50,812 nt of DNA from Thalassotalea_A litorea (GTDB taxonomy: Bacteria > Pseudomonadota > Gammaproteobacteria > Enterobacterales > Alteromonadaceae): assembly GCF_043642205.1 (NCBI RefSeq), contig NZ_JBHZSG010000022.1:1-50812 (forward strand), read 5' to 3'. Both the position numbers and the translations under genes were made by a program. This document shows, in pieces, positions 1 to 8,656 of this stretch (the first letter of the stretch is position 1; every line of letters starts with the position of its first letter). The notes under the pieces were generated by a model. The model was not told the DNA's origin. It did no database searches and saw only the letters and a program-made list of their open reading frames with translations.

Positions 1-129
1 GAGTTAGTGAGAGGCCCATTTACTGCCCTATATTTCATTAATATAGAATGACTATATCAATAAAATCTATGTTGCAAATGAACCTCGGCTCTAACTCTGA
101 GTTGTGCACAAACTTAGTGGGGTTGTTAT
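1..129 (+). repeat. Dispersed repeat, copy 1 (left end cut by window edge)
   Basis: This block matches 32770-32892 almost base for base, and the reverse complements of 35156-35290 and 50740-50812. It has the internal imperfect hairpin (ATTTCATTAATATAG / CTATATCAATAAAAT) and the TGTGCACAAACTTA segment near the right end. The terminal repeat at its right end is eroded (AGTGGGGTTGTTAT instead of AATGTGATTGGTAT). It ends 2-4 bases from the dacA stop codon. It has no reading frame and looks like a MITE-type non-autonomous element. Confidence 0.85.
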
Positions 130-131
130 CA

Positions 132-1295
132 TTATTGAAATTGTAGCTTAATATAGTCAATCGCCTGACTGAAAATGCCACCTTCATTAATTTCCTGCAA
201 CGTCACCAAAGGATACTCAGCCACGGTTTCCCCGTCTAGTTCCAACGTCACGGTACCAACCACTTCACCTTTGCTCAACGGTGCTTCTAACTGGCGATCA
301 AGGACGAAATTTGCTTCTATATTTTTGCGTTGCCCACGTGGAATGGTGATATTGGCATCGGTGATGATACCGAGGTCGACTTGTTCCTGGTCACCCATCC
401 ATACCCGGTTGGTGGCAAACGTTTCACCGGCTTTAAACGCGGTGTATGATTCGAAAAAACGGAATCCATAGTTAAGCAGCTTTTTGCTTTCTATTTTACG
501 TGCCTGTTCGCTTTTTGCGCCCATCACGACAGAAATCAAACGCATATTGCCTTTGGTGGCTGATGTCACCAGGTTATAGCCCGCTTTTGAGTGGTGACCG
601 GTTTTTAAACCATCCACATTCATACTCTTATCCCATAACAATGAGTTACGGTTGTACTGCTTAATATTGTTGTATGTGAAGGATTTCTGTTTATACAACG
701 CATACTCTTCCGGCACATCACGGATCAGTGCAGCGGCCAGCGTTGCCATATCACGAGGCGTGGTATAGTGCTCGTTACCGCTCAAGCCGTGACTGTTCTG
801 AAAGTTACTGCCAAGCATATTTAATTGTTGAGCGTGGGCATTCATCAAATCCGCAAATGCGCTCTCGCTGCCGGCGATATATTCCGCCATAGCAACACAG
901 GCATCATTACCTGAGGCAACGATGATCCCTTGATTAAGCAAATCGACAGGTACTTCAGTGCCGACTTCGATAAACATTTTTGACGAATCCGGGAAGTTTT
1001 TTGCCCAGGCATTTTCACTGATAGGAACCTGATCGGTTTTTTTGATATTACCAGCTTCAATTTCCTTACCGATAATATAACTGGTCATCATTTTCGTTAA
1101 ACTGGCGGGTTCCAACTGTACGTCTGCATTTCCTTCGCTGATGACTTTCCCTGTGTCGTAATCAAGTAAAATGTAACCTTCGGCATTAATTTTTGGTGCA
1201 TCGGGAATAATAGTGGCAGCAGTGGCTGTCATTGACGACATTGCCAGGACTATGCCACCAATAAATGATGTCAATTTTTGAGCAGACTTAGTCAT
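132..1295 (-). CDS. dacA: D-alanyl-D-alanine carboxypeptidase (PBP5/6 family)
   Basis: A 387-residue periplasmic enzyme that removes the terminal D-Ala from peptidoglycan pentapeptides and so limits cross-linking. It has an N-terminal signal peptide (about residues 1-27). All three penicillin-binding motifs are present: SLTK at 65-68 with nucleophile Ser65, SGN at 128-130 and KTG at 231-233. A C-terminal beta domain follows, and the last 15 or so residues (GIFSQAIDYIKLQFQ) form the amphipathic helix that anchors PBP5 to the inner membrane. It is the last gene of the rodA/mrdA cell-wall cluster, 200 bases after rlpA, so it may have its own promoter. A dispersed repeat abuts its stop codon. Length matches the family (about 400). 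Confidence 0.96.
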   Translation of the reverse strand: MTKSAQKLTSFIGGIVLAMSSMTATAATIIPDAPKINAEGYILLDYDTGKVISEGNADVQLEPASLTKMMTSYIIGKEIEAGNIKKTDQVPISENAWAKNFPDSSKMFIEVGTEVPVDLLNQGIIVASGNDACVAMAEYIAGSESAFADLMNAHAQQLNMLGSNFQNSHGLSGNEHYTTPRDMATLAAALIRDVPEEYALYKQKSFTYNNIKQYNRNSLLWDKSMNVDGLKTGHHSKAGYNLVTSATKGNMRLISVVMGAKSEQARKIESKKLLNYGFRFFESYTAFKAGETFATNRVWMGDQEQVDLGIITDANITIPRGQRKNIEANFVLDRQLEAPLSKGEVVGTVTLELDGETVAEYPLVTLQEINEGGIFSQAIDYIKLQFQ

Positions 1296-1395
1296 TGTTT
1301 TCCTGTGATTTTTTTATGTGATGCCCACAGACAGCGCGCTGCAGGCTAATTATTAGCGCGAAATTTGCCCTACAGTATATCAGTTTCGAGGCAAA

Positions 1396-1425
1396 GGTAT
1401 AGAGGCACAGAGGCTGTTTTGACAA
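1396..1425 (-). promoter_or_regulatory. Possible dacA promoter
   Basis: On the minus strand TTGTCA (1420-1425) is followed after 18 bases by TATACC (1396-1401), a plausible sigma-70 pair about 100 bases upstream of dacA. The rlpA-dacA gap (1296-1496) is the widest in this cluster apart from its two ends. This is motif matching only. Confidence 0.3.
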
Positions 1426-1496
1426 CAATTGTGGCTGTAATTTCCCAAAGGTGAAACAATGCCTGACCCGAAATCCAAAACTGACACCGTATGCCG

Positions 1497-2390
1497 TTAT
1501 TTAAGCACTGCAGTAGGGTAGGCCTCAGGGTAGCCTTGCTGGTGGAGGTTACTTAATAGGCTATCTACTTCAGAACGCTTACTAATTGGTCCTATCTGAA
1601 CCCGATAAAGTTCATTTTTTTCGGTTAAATTTACCGGTACCTGTAATAGGAACTTCAATCCTTTGGCGGTATTTTGCGCCAGCGCTTTTTCACGCGTGAC
1701 TAACACATGGATGTATTGGTTTATCACCGCGGCCGCTGACTTGCTGGTAACCGGTGCCAAAGGCACGGGCTGACGGGCAATTTGTGTCGCCACAGGGCTC
1801 TGATTTTTTTGATATTGAGCAATGTTACTGGCGGTAATGGCTTCGACTTTTACCCGGGCGGTTCCTTGCTTGAGCATATCCAGTTTAAAGGCGGCACTGT
1901 AAGACAGATCAATAATACGGTTATGGTGGAAAGGTCCACGGTCATTGATTCGAACAATTACGGACTTGTTATTGGCCAGGTTTGTTACCTTTGCGTAGGT
2001 AGGCAATGGCAGAGTTTTATGGGCGGCGCTAAAACCGTACATATCATATATCTCACCATTGGAGGTCTTATGGCCATGAAACTTCTTACCGTACCAACTT
2101 GCCAAACCTTCTTTTACGTAATTATCAGCACTGGGTAATACCTGATAAGACTTGCCAAAAACTTTATAGTTCTTATTGCCACCGCGACTTTTCGCGACAA
2201 CCTGAGGAGCAGGTTCAAGTAATTCATTTGCCGCTGGCGTTCGAGTCGGAATCGAATCGTGCTTTTGTTGATAACGGGTGCGCTGATATTCATCACCGCC
2301 TGTTGGCTTAGGTGCAGAAGAACAGGCCGTCAATATACTGAACACGGCTAAAATTATGATGGTTTGAGAGTGCTTCATAGTCTTTATCAT
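1497..2390 (-). CDS. rlpA: Septal ring lytic transglycosylase RlpA, lipoprotein
   Basis: A 297-residue outer-membrane lipoprotein. The signal peptide ends in the lipobox LTAC with lipidated Cys23. The double-psi beta-barrel domain lies at about residues 92-175 (GLASWYGKKFHGHKTSNGE, then VRINDRGPF), and a SPOR domain that binds denuded septal glycan occupies the last 80 residues. RlpA proteins cleave glycan strands lacking stem peptides and help daughter cells separate. The gene lies between rodA and dacA, its usual place. The start could be the first Met or Met5; neither has a strong ribosome-binding site. Confidence 0.93.
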   Translation of the reverse strand: MIKTMKHSQTIIILAVFSILTACSSAPKPTGGDEYQRTRYQQKHDSIPTRTPAANELLEPAPQVVAKSRGGNKNYKVFGKSYQVLPSADNYVKEGLASWYGKKFHGHKTSNGEIYDMYGFSAAHKTLPLPTYAKVTNLANNKSVIVRINDRGPFHHNRIIDLSYSAAFKLDMLKQGTARVKVEAITASNIAQYQKNQSPVATQIARQPVPLAPVTSKSAAAVINQYIHVLVTREKALAQNTAKGLKFLLQVPVNLTEKNELYRVQIGPISKRSEVDSLLSNLHQQGYPEAYPTAVLK

Positions 2391-2490
2391 TGTTATTATT
2401 GCCGCTGCTTTACTGGTTATGCAAAATTCTACGACGTTATTTAACTGTAAATTTTATCGTCGAATCTGGCAAGCCTAAATGGGCGTTAGT

Positions 2491-3603
2491 TTAAGAGATT
2501 AGCCGGCGATGGGTACTGATCCCCATTAATACGCCAAATGCCATCATTAAGGTCACCATCGACGTACCGCCATAGCTGATTAACGGCAATGGCACGCCTA
2601 CCACGGGTAAAATCCCGGATACCATGCCGATGTTGACGAATACATAGACGAAAAAGGTTAATGTGATACTGCCAGCCAATAATTTTGTAAATGCATCCTG
2701 AGCCATCACGGCTATCCATAGGCCCCGCATCACAATCAATAGATACAAGGCAAGTAATGCTATAACACCAATCAATCCGAATTCTTCGCTAAATACCGCA
2801 AAAATAAAATCCGTATGGCGTTCCGGTAAAAATTCCAGTTGTGATTGTGTTCCCTGCAACCAGCCTTTGCCGGTGAGACCACCGGAACCGATAGCAATCT
2901 TAGACTGAATAATATGATAGCCAGCGCCAAGAGGATCCTGCTCGGGATCAAGAAACGTCAAAACCCGTTGCTTTTGATAGTCCCGCATCAGGTAGAACCA
3001 CAAAATGGGTAAAAATGCCAGGACACCGGCAAGACATATACCGATGAGACGCCAACTGGCACCAGCGAGAAATATCACAAATATACCGGAACAGGCGATC
3101 AGTAACGATGTGCCTAAATCCGGTTGTTTGGCGATCAATAACGTCGGGACAATTACCAAGGCAAAGGCTAGTAAAATATGGCGAATTTTTACCGGCAGAT
3201 TATATTGACTGATGAACCAGGCGACGGTCATCGGTACCACCAGTTTCATGATTTCTGAAGGTTGAAATTTTATCACACCAAGATCGAGCCAACGTTGCGC
3301 TCCTTTGCCCACATGACCTACCAGCAACACCGCTACCAGCATCGCTAGGCCAAAGACAAACACAACCACCGCCCAGCGCTGAAATACCACGGGTGGGATT
3401 TGCGCGACGATAAACATCGCCACCAGAGCGATACCTAAGCGGGTGACCTGGCGGATCACCAGACCCGAGTCCTGGCCTCCGGCACTGTATATCACAGCCA
3501 GGCCCACAGCCATTAATACCAGTAGCAGTGCCAGTAATGGAAAATCGATATGAATTCGCTCAAAAAACGATTTCTTTTTAGGTTCGTCGGTTACCGCATG
3601 CAT
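2491..3603 (-). CDS. rodA: Rod-shape peptidoglycan polymerase RodA (SEDS family)
   Basis: A 370-residue integral membrane protein with about ten transmembrane segments. It polymerises glycan strands from lipid II for cell elongation, in partnership with PBP2. The SEDS hallmarks are visible: PERHTDFIFAV with the essential Asp at 265 (Asp262 in E. coli) and the C-terminal ISYGGTSM motif. It lies 37 bases downstream of mrdA, and the two are surely co-transcribed. Length equals that of E. coli RodA (370). Confidence 0.96.
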   Translation of the reverse strand: MHAVTDEPKKKSFFERIHIDFPLLALLLVLMAVGLAVIYSAGGQDSGLVIRQVTRLGIALVAMFIVAQIPPVVFQRWAVVVFVFGLAMLVAVLLVGHVGKGAQRWLDLGVIKFQPSEIMKLVVPMTVAWFISQYNLPVKIRHILLAFALVIVPTLLIAKQPDLGTSLLIACSGIFVIFLAGASWRLIGICLAGVLAFLPILWFYLMRDYQKQRVLTFLDPEQDPLGAGYHIIQSKIAIGSGGLTGKGWLQGTQSQLEFLPERHTDFIFAVFSEEFGLIGVIALLALYLLIVMRGLWIAVMAQDAFTKLLAGSITLTFFVYVFVNIGMVSGILPVVGVPLPLISYGGTSMVTLMMAFGVLMGISTHRRLIS

Positions 3604-3640
3604 AATAACTGGTGATGATCTCTTCGTATGTCTTATGACG

Positions 3641-5596
3641 TTATTGTTTAGTTTCGGTGATCAGTTTACGGTTCGAAAAATACTGATCCATGATCTGTCT
3701 TGCTACTGGGCCGGCATTGGAACCACCGCCGCCGGTGGCTACGTTTTCGATGGCAACAGCGACCACAATTTCCGGACTCTTATAAGGCGCAAATGCGATA
3801 AACATAGCGTTATCTCGCCGGTCTTCGGCAATCTTGCTGGCGTCGTATTTCACATCTTCACCTAAACCGACAATCTCACCCGTACCGGATTTACCCGCCG
3901 CATCATAATCGGTATTTAAAAAGGCATTGTAACCAGTACCGATAGGTTTTTGTACGGTATCGCGCATGGATTTAAGAATCGTGTCCCAATGCTCAGGATT
4001 GGCAAGCTCAATCGGAGGCTTTTCATTGACCTCAAAGGGGATCAGTAATTGTGCCTGCTCACTATTTCCTTCAAGGTCTTGGTCGTCTTCAAGCAGTATT
4101 TCAGCCGCTGCGGTGACATTTGGTGCTGATAATTGGGTGGCAGCCAGCAAGTGGGGTTCTTTTACCAAGCCTTTGTTAACCAAAATCGATGTTGCCTGCG
4201 CCAATTGTAATGGTGTTACCGTCCAAAAGCCCTGGCCAATTCCAATATTAACCGTATCGCCGTGATACCAAGGCTGATTATATCGGGCTCGTTTCCAGCC
4301 CCTGCTGGGTAAAATCGCCTGGCTTTCTTCATGAATATCTAATCCACTACTTTCACCGAATCCAAATTTGGCCATGGTATCGGAAATCCGATCAATCCCG
4401 AGTTTATAGGCCAAATCATAGAAGAAGGTATTACAAGAGCGCATAATCGCTTCGTCGAGCGTTACCCAACCATGGCCCCAACGCAAATGATCGCGATATT
4501 TGCGGGTACCATTTTTCAGTTGATAAAAACCGGGATCCCAAATTTTTGAGCCGGTATGGATAAGGTTTGCATCCAGCCCTAATAGCCCCAGAAAAGGTTT
4601 GATTGTCGATGCTGGGGGGTAGGTGCCTTTGGTCGCTCGGTTAATTAGCGGGCGATTGCGATTTTGCAGTTTTTTGTAATCTTTACTGGAGATACCGTGA
4701 ACAAACAAATTACCGTCATAACTGGGGTTAGAATACAGCGCCAGAACACCGCCATCACGCGGATCAATCGCTACCACAGCACCGCGTTTACCATCCAGGG
4801 CGCGTTTGGCGATCATCTGTAGTTCGATATCCAGAGTCAGATGTAAATCGTTTCCAGGCACCGGCGGTGTATAATTTAAGGTTCTTAGGATGCGCCCTTG
4901 GTTGTTTACTTCGACTTCCTGGTGGCCTATTGTGCCATGCAACTGATCTTCATAGAATTTTTCAAGACCAAGTTTGCCGATATCCCGTGTCGCTTTGTAG
5001 TTTTCACCTTTGCCTTCTAACTCGAGATTGGTTAAATCCTTACGGTTAATGCGTGCAACATAGCCCAGGCTATGGGTGGTTAGATCGGCAAATGGATAAT
5101 ATCGTTTAAGACGGGCATCGACGATAACCCCGGGAAATAAATGCTGGTTTACTGACAGTTTTGCCACGTCGACTTCATCAAGGCGGGAGATAAGTTCAAC
5201 CGGTTTAAATCGACGGTTTGAGCGAATACTTTCTCGAAATTTTTCCAGTTGCTCGTCGCTGATGTCGATCAATTTGGCAAGTTCCGTGAGGGTATATTCC
5301 ATATCTTCGACTTGCTCGGGGATCAGCGATAATGAAAAAACCGGAACATTTTCCGCTAACAATACCCCGTTTCTGTCGTAAATCAGGCCGCGATTCGGCG
5401 CTACAGGCATTAGCTTAATTCGGTTCTCATTAGAACGTGTCTTATATTGTTGGTAGGCATTTATTTCCAGTTGATAGACATTGCTTAACAACACCATCAA
5501 TAGCGCAATAACCCCGATAAATGTGATCAAGGCACGGCGCGCAAAGAGATTTGCCTCGGCCGTATGATTTCGGATCGTTACGCGCTTTCTAACCAC
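3641..5596 (-). CDS. mrdA: Penicillin-binding protein 2, elongasome transpeptidase
   Basis: A 651-residue class B PBP that cross-links peptidoglycan during elongation. One N-terminal transmembrane helix (about 22-42) is followed by the pedestal/dimerisation domain and the transpeptidase domain. Motifs are STIK with Ser330 as nucleophile, SCN at 387-389 and KSGTG at 569-573. A modest acidic insertion (LEDDQDLEGNSEQ, about 502-514) accounts for part of its slight excess over E. coli PBP2 (633). It lies 3 bases downstream of rlmH and directly upstream of rodA. Confidence 0.97.
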   Translation of the reverse strand: MVRKRVTIRNHTAEANLFARRALITFIGVIALLMVLLSNVYQLEINAYQQYKTRSNENRIKLMPVAPNRGLIYDRNGVLLAENVPVFSLSLIPEQVEDMEYTLTELAKLIDISDEQLEKFRESIRSNRRFKPVELISRLDEVDVAKLSVNQHLFPGVIVDARLKRYYPFADLTTHSLGYVARINRKDLTNLELEGKGENYKATRDIGKLGLEKFYEDQLHGTIGHQEVEVNNQGRILRTLNYTPPVPGNDLHLTLDIELQMIAKRALDGKRGAVVAIDPRDGGVLALYSNPSYDGNLFVHGISSKDYKKLQNRNRPLINRATKGTYPPASTIKPFLGLLGLDANLIHTGSKIWDPGFYQLKNGTRKYRDHLRWGHGWVTLDEAIMRSCNTFFYDLAYKLGIDRISDTMAKFGFGESSGLDIHEESQAILPSRGWKRARYNQPWYHGDTVNIGIGQGFWTVTPLQLAQATSILVNKGLVKEPHLLAATQLSAPNVTAAAEILLEDDQDLEGNSEQAQLLIPFEVNEKPPIELANPEHWDTILKSMRDTVQKPIGTGYNAFLNTDYDAAGKSGTGEIVGLGEDVKYDASKIAEDRRDNAMFIAFAPYKSPEIVVAVAIENVATGGGGSNAGPVARQIMDQYFSNRKLITETKQ

Positions 5597-5599
5597 ATC

Positions 5600-6070
5600 T
5601 TACTCCCGGTGATATGGATGATTATTGTTTATGCTCCAGGCTCGATAGAGGCTTTCTGCGATCATGATGCGAACCATTGGGTGCGGTAGCGTTAATGGCG
5701 ATAACGACCACTTTTGCTCTGACGCCTGAATGCACTGAGGTGCAAGTCCTTCGGGGCCACCAACCAGCAGGGCGACATCTCTGCCATCCATTTGCCAACG
5801 TTCAAGTTGCTGGGCAAGCTGTGGCGTTGTCCATGGTTTACCCTCGACTTCCAATGTTACAATACGACTGCCTTTGGGCACCGCCGCCATCGTTTGCTCG
5901 CCTTCTTTTTCTAAAATTCGAGCAATGTCAGCGTTTTTACCACGCTTGCCTGGGGTGATCTCAATCAAGTCAAAACTGAGATCCCGTGGAAATCGTCTGG
6001 CGTATTCGCTAAAACCCTGGGCAATCCAGGCTGGCATTTTATTGCCAACGGCAATCAGGGTAATTCGCAT
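5600..6070 (-). CDS. rlmH: 23S rRNA (pseudouridine1915-N3)-methyltransferase
   Basis: A 156-residue SPOUT-fold enzyme that uses S-adenosylmethionine to methylate pseudouridine 1915 in helix 69 of 23S rRNA, acting on assembled 70S ribosomes. The knotted SAM site is visible as LLVGGPEG (101-108), and the C-terminal end LPHPMVRIMIAESLYRAW...HPYHRE is characteristic. It has the usual family length (155) and sits 6 bases downstream of rsfS, its standard partner. Confidence 0.96.
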   Translation of the reverse strand: MRITLIAVGNKMPAWIAQGFSEYARRFPRDLSFDLIEITPGKRGKNADIARILEKEGEQTMAAVPKGSRIVTLEVEGKPWTTPQLAQQLERWQMDGRDVALLVGGPEGLAPQCIQASEQKWSLSPLTLPHPMVRIMIAESLYRAWSINNNHPYHRE

Positions 6071-6076
6071 GCTGAG

Positions 6077-6400
6077 TTACTCGACAGCCCACAGTTTTTC
6101 GAGTTGATACAAGTCTCGGATTTCGTCGGTCATTACGTGGACAACAACATCGCTAATATCAATTAGCGCCCATTCCCCAATATCAGTGCCCTCAATCCCC
6201 AGAACACTAATTTCTTTCTTTTTGATTTCCAAACCCAGATGATCGGCGATGGATTTCACATGGCGAGTCGAGTTACCGGAGCAGATCACCATATAATCGG
6301 TAAAGCTGGCTTTGCCGCGCACATCCAGGGTAACAATATCTCGGGCTTTGATGTCTTCAAGTTGTTCAATCACGAAAGGAAGGAGTTGTTCTGTTTGCAA
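6077..6400 (-). CDS. rsfS: Ribosomal silencing factor RsfS (Iojap family)
   Basis: A 107-residue protein that binds uL14 on the 50S subunit and blocks subunit joining during starvation. Family signatures are the N-terminal helix with KARDIVTLDV, then FTDYMVICSGNSTRHVKSIAD, and the C-terminal W-LID-SDVVVHVM segment. It lies between nadD (61-base gap) and rlmH, the conserved order in gammaproteobacteria. Confidence 0.95.
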   Translation of the reverse strand: MQTEQLLPFVIEQLEDIKARDIVTLDVRGKASFTDYMVICSGNSTRHVKSIADHLGLEIKKKEISVLGIEGTDIGEWALIDISDVVVHVMTDEIRDLYQLEKLWAVE

Positions 6401-6461
6401 AAGTCTATTCCTGTAAAAAACGTTGCCTCAATTCTAACGTGAACCGCAACTAAGATACAGG

Positions 6462-7097
6462 CTATTGGTAAAGTTTTTCTTGGTAGATATAGTCAGCAAC
6501 AGGGGCAGGTAACAATGAATGAATTGTCTGTTTGCGTTTAAGCCGCTGGCGAATATCAGTAGACGAAATATCTAATTGATTTGTATCAAAAATTAATATC
6601 TTGCCAGTATCTTCGAGCGGCGCTTTGCTAGGATTCTCTATGATGCGACTGGCAAAGGGAGCGGTGGTTTGGACATCGAATTCAAACCCAGGTCGACGGG
6701 TAACAACAAAGTGACAGTACTGAAATAACTGCTCGTAGCCATACCAGGTGCTCAGGTTGTTCAACGAATCCATACCAATAAAAAAGTAAATCCTTTGTCC
6801 GGGGTGCTGGCTTGCCAGCTCTTTTAAGGTCAATAATGAATAGGACTTTTCAACACGGTTGATTTCCCGTTTATCGACACGAAATAGCGGATCGAGTTGG
6901 CATACCCGTTCCAACATATTAAGGCGCTGTTCGCTGCTGGCGCTGGCATCGGCTTTATGGACGGGCGCCCGGTTTGGGATCAACAGTATGTGGGTCAGGT
7001 GCAATTTTGCAGCCGCTTCCTGAACAGGGCGTAAGTGCCCCCAATGTACAGGGTCAAAGGTTCCGCCAAAAACCCCTAAGGCAGGCATGGTATCCAT
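6462..7097 (-). CDS. nadD: Nicotinate-nucleotide adenylyltransferase
   Basis: A 211-residue cytoplasmic enzyme that transfers AMP from ATP to nicotinate mononucleotide in NAD synthesis. The nucleotidyltransferase signature GGTFDPVHWGH carries the catalytic HxGH at 18-21, and the second motif SSTDIR is at 178-183. The start codon shares one base with the holA stop (TAATG), which implies translational coupling. A second in-frame Met at codon 4 is an alternative start. Confidence 0.96.
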   Translation of the reverse strand: MDTMPALGVFGGTFDPVHWGHLRPVQEAAAKLHLTHILLIPNRAPVHKADASASSEQRLNMLERVCQLDPLFRVDKREINRVEKSYSLLTLKELASQHPGQRIYFFIGMDSLNNLSTWYGYEQLFQYCHFVVTRRPGFEFDVQTTAPFASRIIENPSKAPLEDTGKILIFDTNQLDISSTDIRQRLKRKQTIHSLLPAPVADYIYQEKLYQ

Positions 7098-8152
7098 TAG
7101 CTTGCGTTAGCACCTTCGACAATGTCTAACGGGAACTTGTCCATGGTTTCACCATGATAGATTGCCATGCAGACATCGGCGAGTAACAGATATGGATCGA
7201 GTTGAGTATCGGTTTTAGTCAGTAAATCGACTTTGGCCAGGCGACCTTTGGCCATTTGTATTTGTTCAAGTGACGACGCGTGCAGGGCTTTTTGATACAA
7301 AGGCTTCTTTTTATCCCAGACTTTATAGTGCTTGAAAACGTCGCCAATCTCTTGCCCTTGCTGGAGGCGAACATACATGCCTTCAAGTTGCGAGAGTTCT
7401 TTGTGAAGTATCCAAACCAGTTGGCCGGCGGCGAGACCTTCATGCTTCATCTGCGTAAGGATGTGCATGGCTTGCTTTAAATCACCAGATAACAGGGTGT
7501 CAGTCAATTGAAACGGTGTGAATTTGGCCTGATCTATCAACAGTAATTCGAGCTCAGACAAGGTGACCGCACCACCTGGGTAGAGTATCGCCAGCTTTTG
7601 TAATTCCTGATACAGACTGGGAAGATTGCCGGCATAACAATCGCTGATCATTGACATGCCTTGAGCATCAAGGCGCACGCCAAGTGCTTTGCATTGCTGA
7701 TTTAACCAAATACTTAGCCCCCGACCTTCTAATTCGTAGACAGGAACATAACAGCCTTTGCTATCCAGCGCTTTGAACCATTTCTTGCGGGGAATTGCAG
7801 CATCGAGCTTGTTACCATGCAGGATCAGTAACACATCGGAGTGATCGGTATTGGCGATGTCGAGAATAACCTTACTCGCTTTGTCATCGAGCTTGCCATT
7901 GCCAACATCGATTTCAATAATTCGTTGGCTGGCGAACAAAGACAGGGACTGATATTCCTCCATCACCTGCAGCCAGTCAAAGTTTTCTTCGACACTAAAG
8001 CGGATCACTTCGCTGAACCCTTGTTGCGTTGCCACTGACTTTATTTGATCCAGAGCATCGTTTTTCTGCCAGGGTTCATCACCAAATACCAGATAAAAGT
8101 GAACCAGAGGTTTACTTAATTGTTGGCTAAGTTGGCTGTGATAAATACGCAT
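7097..8152 (-). CDS. holA: DNA polymerase III delta subunit
   Basis: A 351-residue subunit of the clamp-loader complex that opens the beta clamp. The N-terminal segment YLVFGDEPWQKNDALDQI is the typical start of the AAA+-like domain, which lacks a functional P-loop in this family. The rest aligns in pattern and length with E. coli HolA (343). It follows lptE without an intervening base and overlaps nadD by one base. Confidence 0.94.
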   Translation of the reverse strand: MRIYHSQLSQQLSKPLVHFYLVFGDEPWQKNDALDQIKSVATQQGFSEVIRFSVEENFDWLQVMEEYQSLSLFASQRIIEIDVGNGKLDDKASKVILDIANTDHSDVLLILHGNKLDAAIPRKKWFKALDSKGCYVPVYELEGRGLSIWLNQQCKALGVRLDAQGMSMISDCYAGNLPSLYQELQKLAILYPGGAVTLSELELLLIDQAKFTPFQLTDTLLSGDLKQAMHILTQMKHEGLAAGQLVWILHKELSQLEGMYVRLQQGQEIGDVFKHYKVWDKKKPLYQKALHASSLEQIQMAKGRLAKVDLLTKTDTQLDPYLLLADVCMAIYHGETMDKFPLDIVEGANAS

Positions 8153-8656
8153 CTATAAAGTAATGGAAGCCATGTTACGCAAGATCCTATCGGCCGCTTC
8201 AATACGCATTTCTTTGCGCAGCAAAGTCAGCTCCCGGCTTTTTGCCAGGGCCTGATCCGGGTTGTCTTGATAATTGCGATAGATTTCGAATGTGAAATCC
8301 TGGTTTTCTTTGCCCTGCATCCGAATTTCATAGCGAACCGTATAGGTAAGCTCGTACTCGGCAACCTGGCCATTTTCAAACAAAGACAGGGTTCGGCGAT
8401 CCAGACTATCGTTAAGAATACGTAATTCCGGGGTATCATTGCGCTGCTGCTTTAACACTTCAACATTATTCACCTGCAGGTTTTGTTTAACCAGACGGGT
8501 TAACTCACCGTGAGTATCGGTGGAGCTCAGGTATAAGGTTTGTAACTCCTGTGGCAATAAATAATTGCCACGGAGTTGAAAGCCACAGGCGCTAAGCAGC
8601 GTTGTGGCAATCAAGACGAGTGTTAATAGTGAACGATGAGCTTTGTTTTTATTCAT
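8153..8656 (-). CDS. lptE: LPS-assembly lipoprotein LptE
   Basis: A 167-residue outer-membrane lipoprotein that plugs the LptD barrel and helps deliver LPS to the cell surface. The signal peptide ends in LLSAC with lipidated Cys24, followed by GFQLRG, the typical LptE start. It is somewhat shorter than E. coli LptE (193), mainly at the C terminus. Its ATG overlaps the leuS stop by one base (TAATG), preserving the leuS-lptE-holA order. Confidence 0.94.
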   Translation of the reverse strand: MNKNKAHRSLLTLVLIATTLLSACGFQLRGNYLLPQELQTLYLSSTDTHGELTRLVKQNLQVNNVEVLKQQRNDTPELRILNDSLDRRTLSLFENGQVAEYELTYTVRYEIRMQGKENQDFTFEIYRNYQDNPDQALAKSRELTLLRKEMRIEAADRILRNMASITL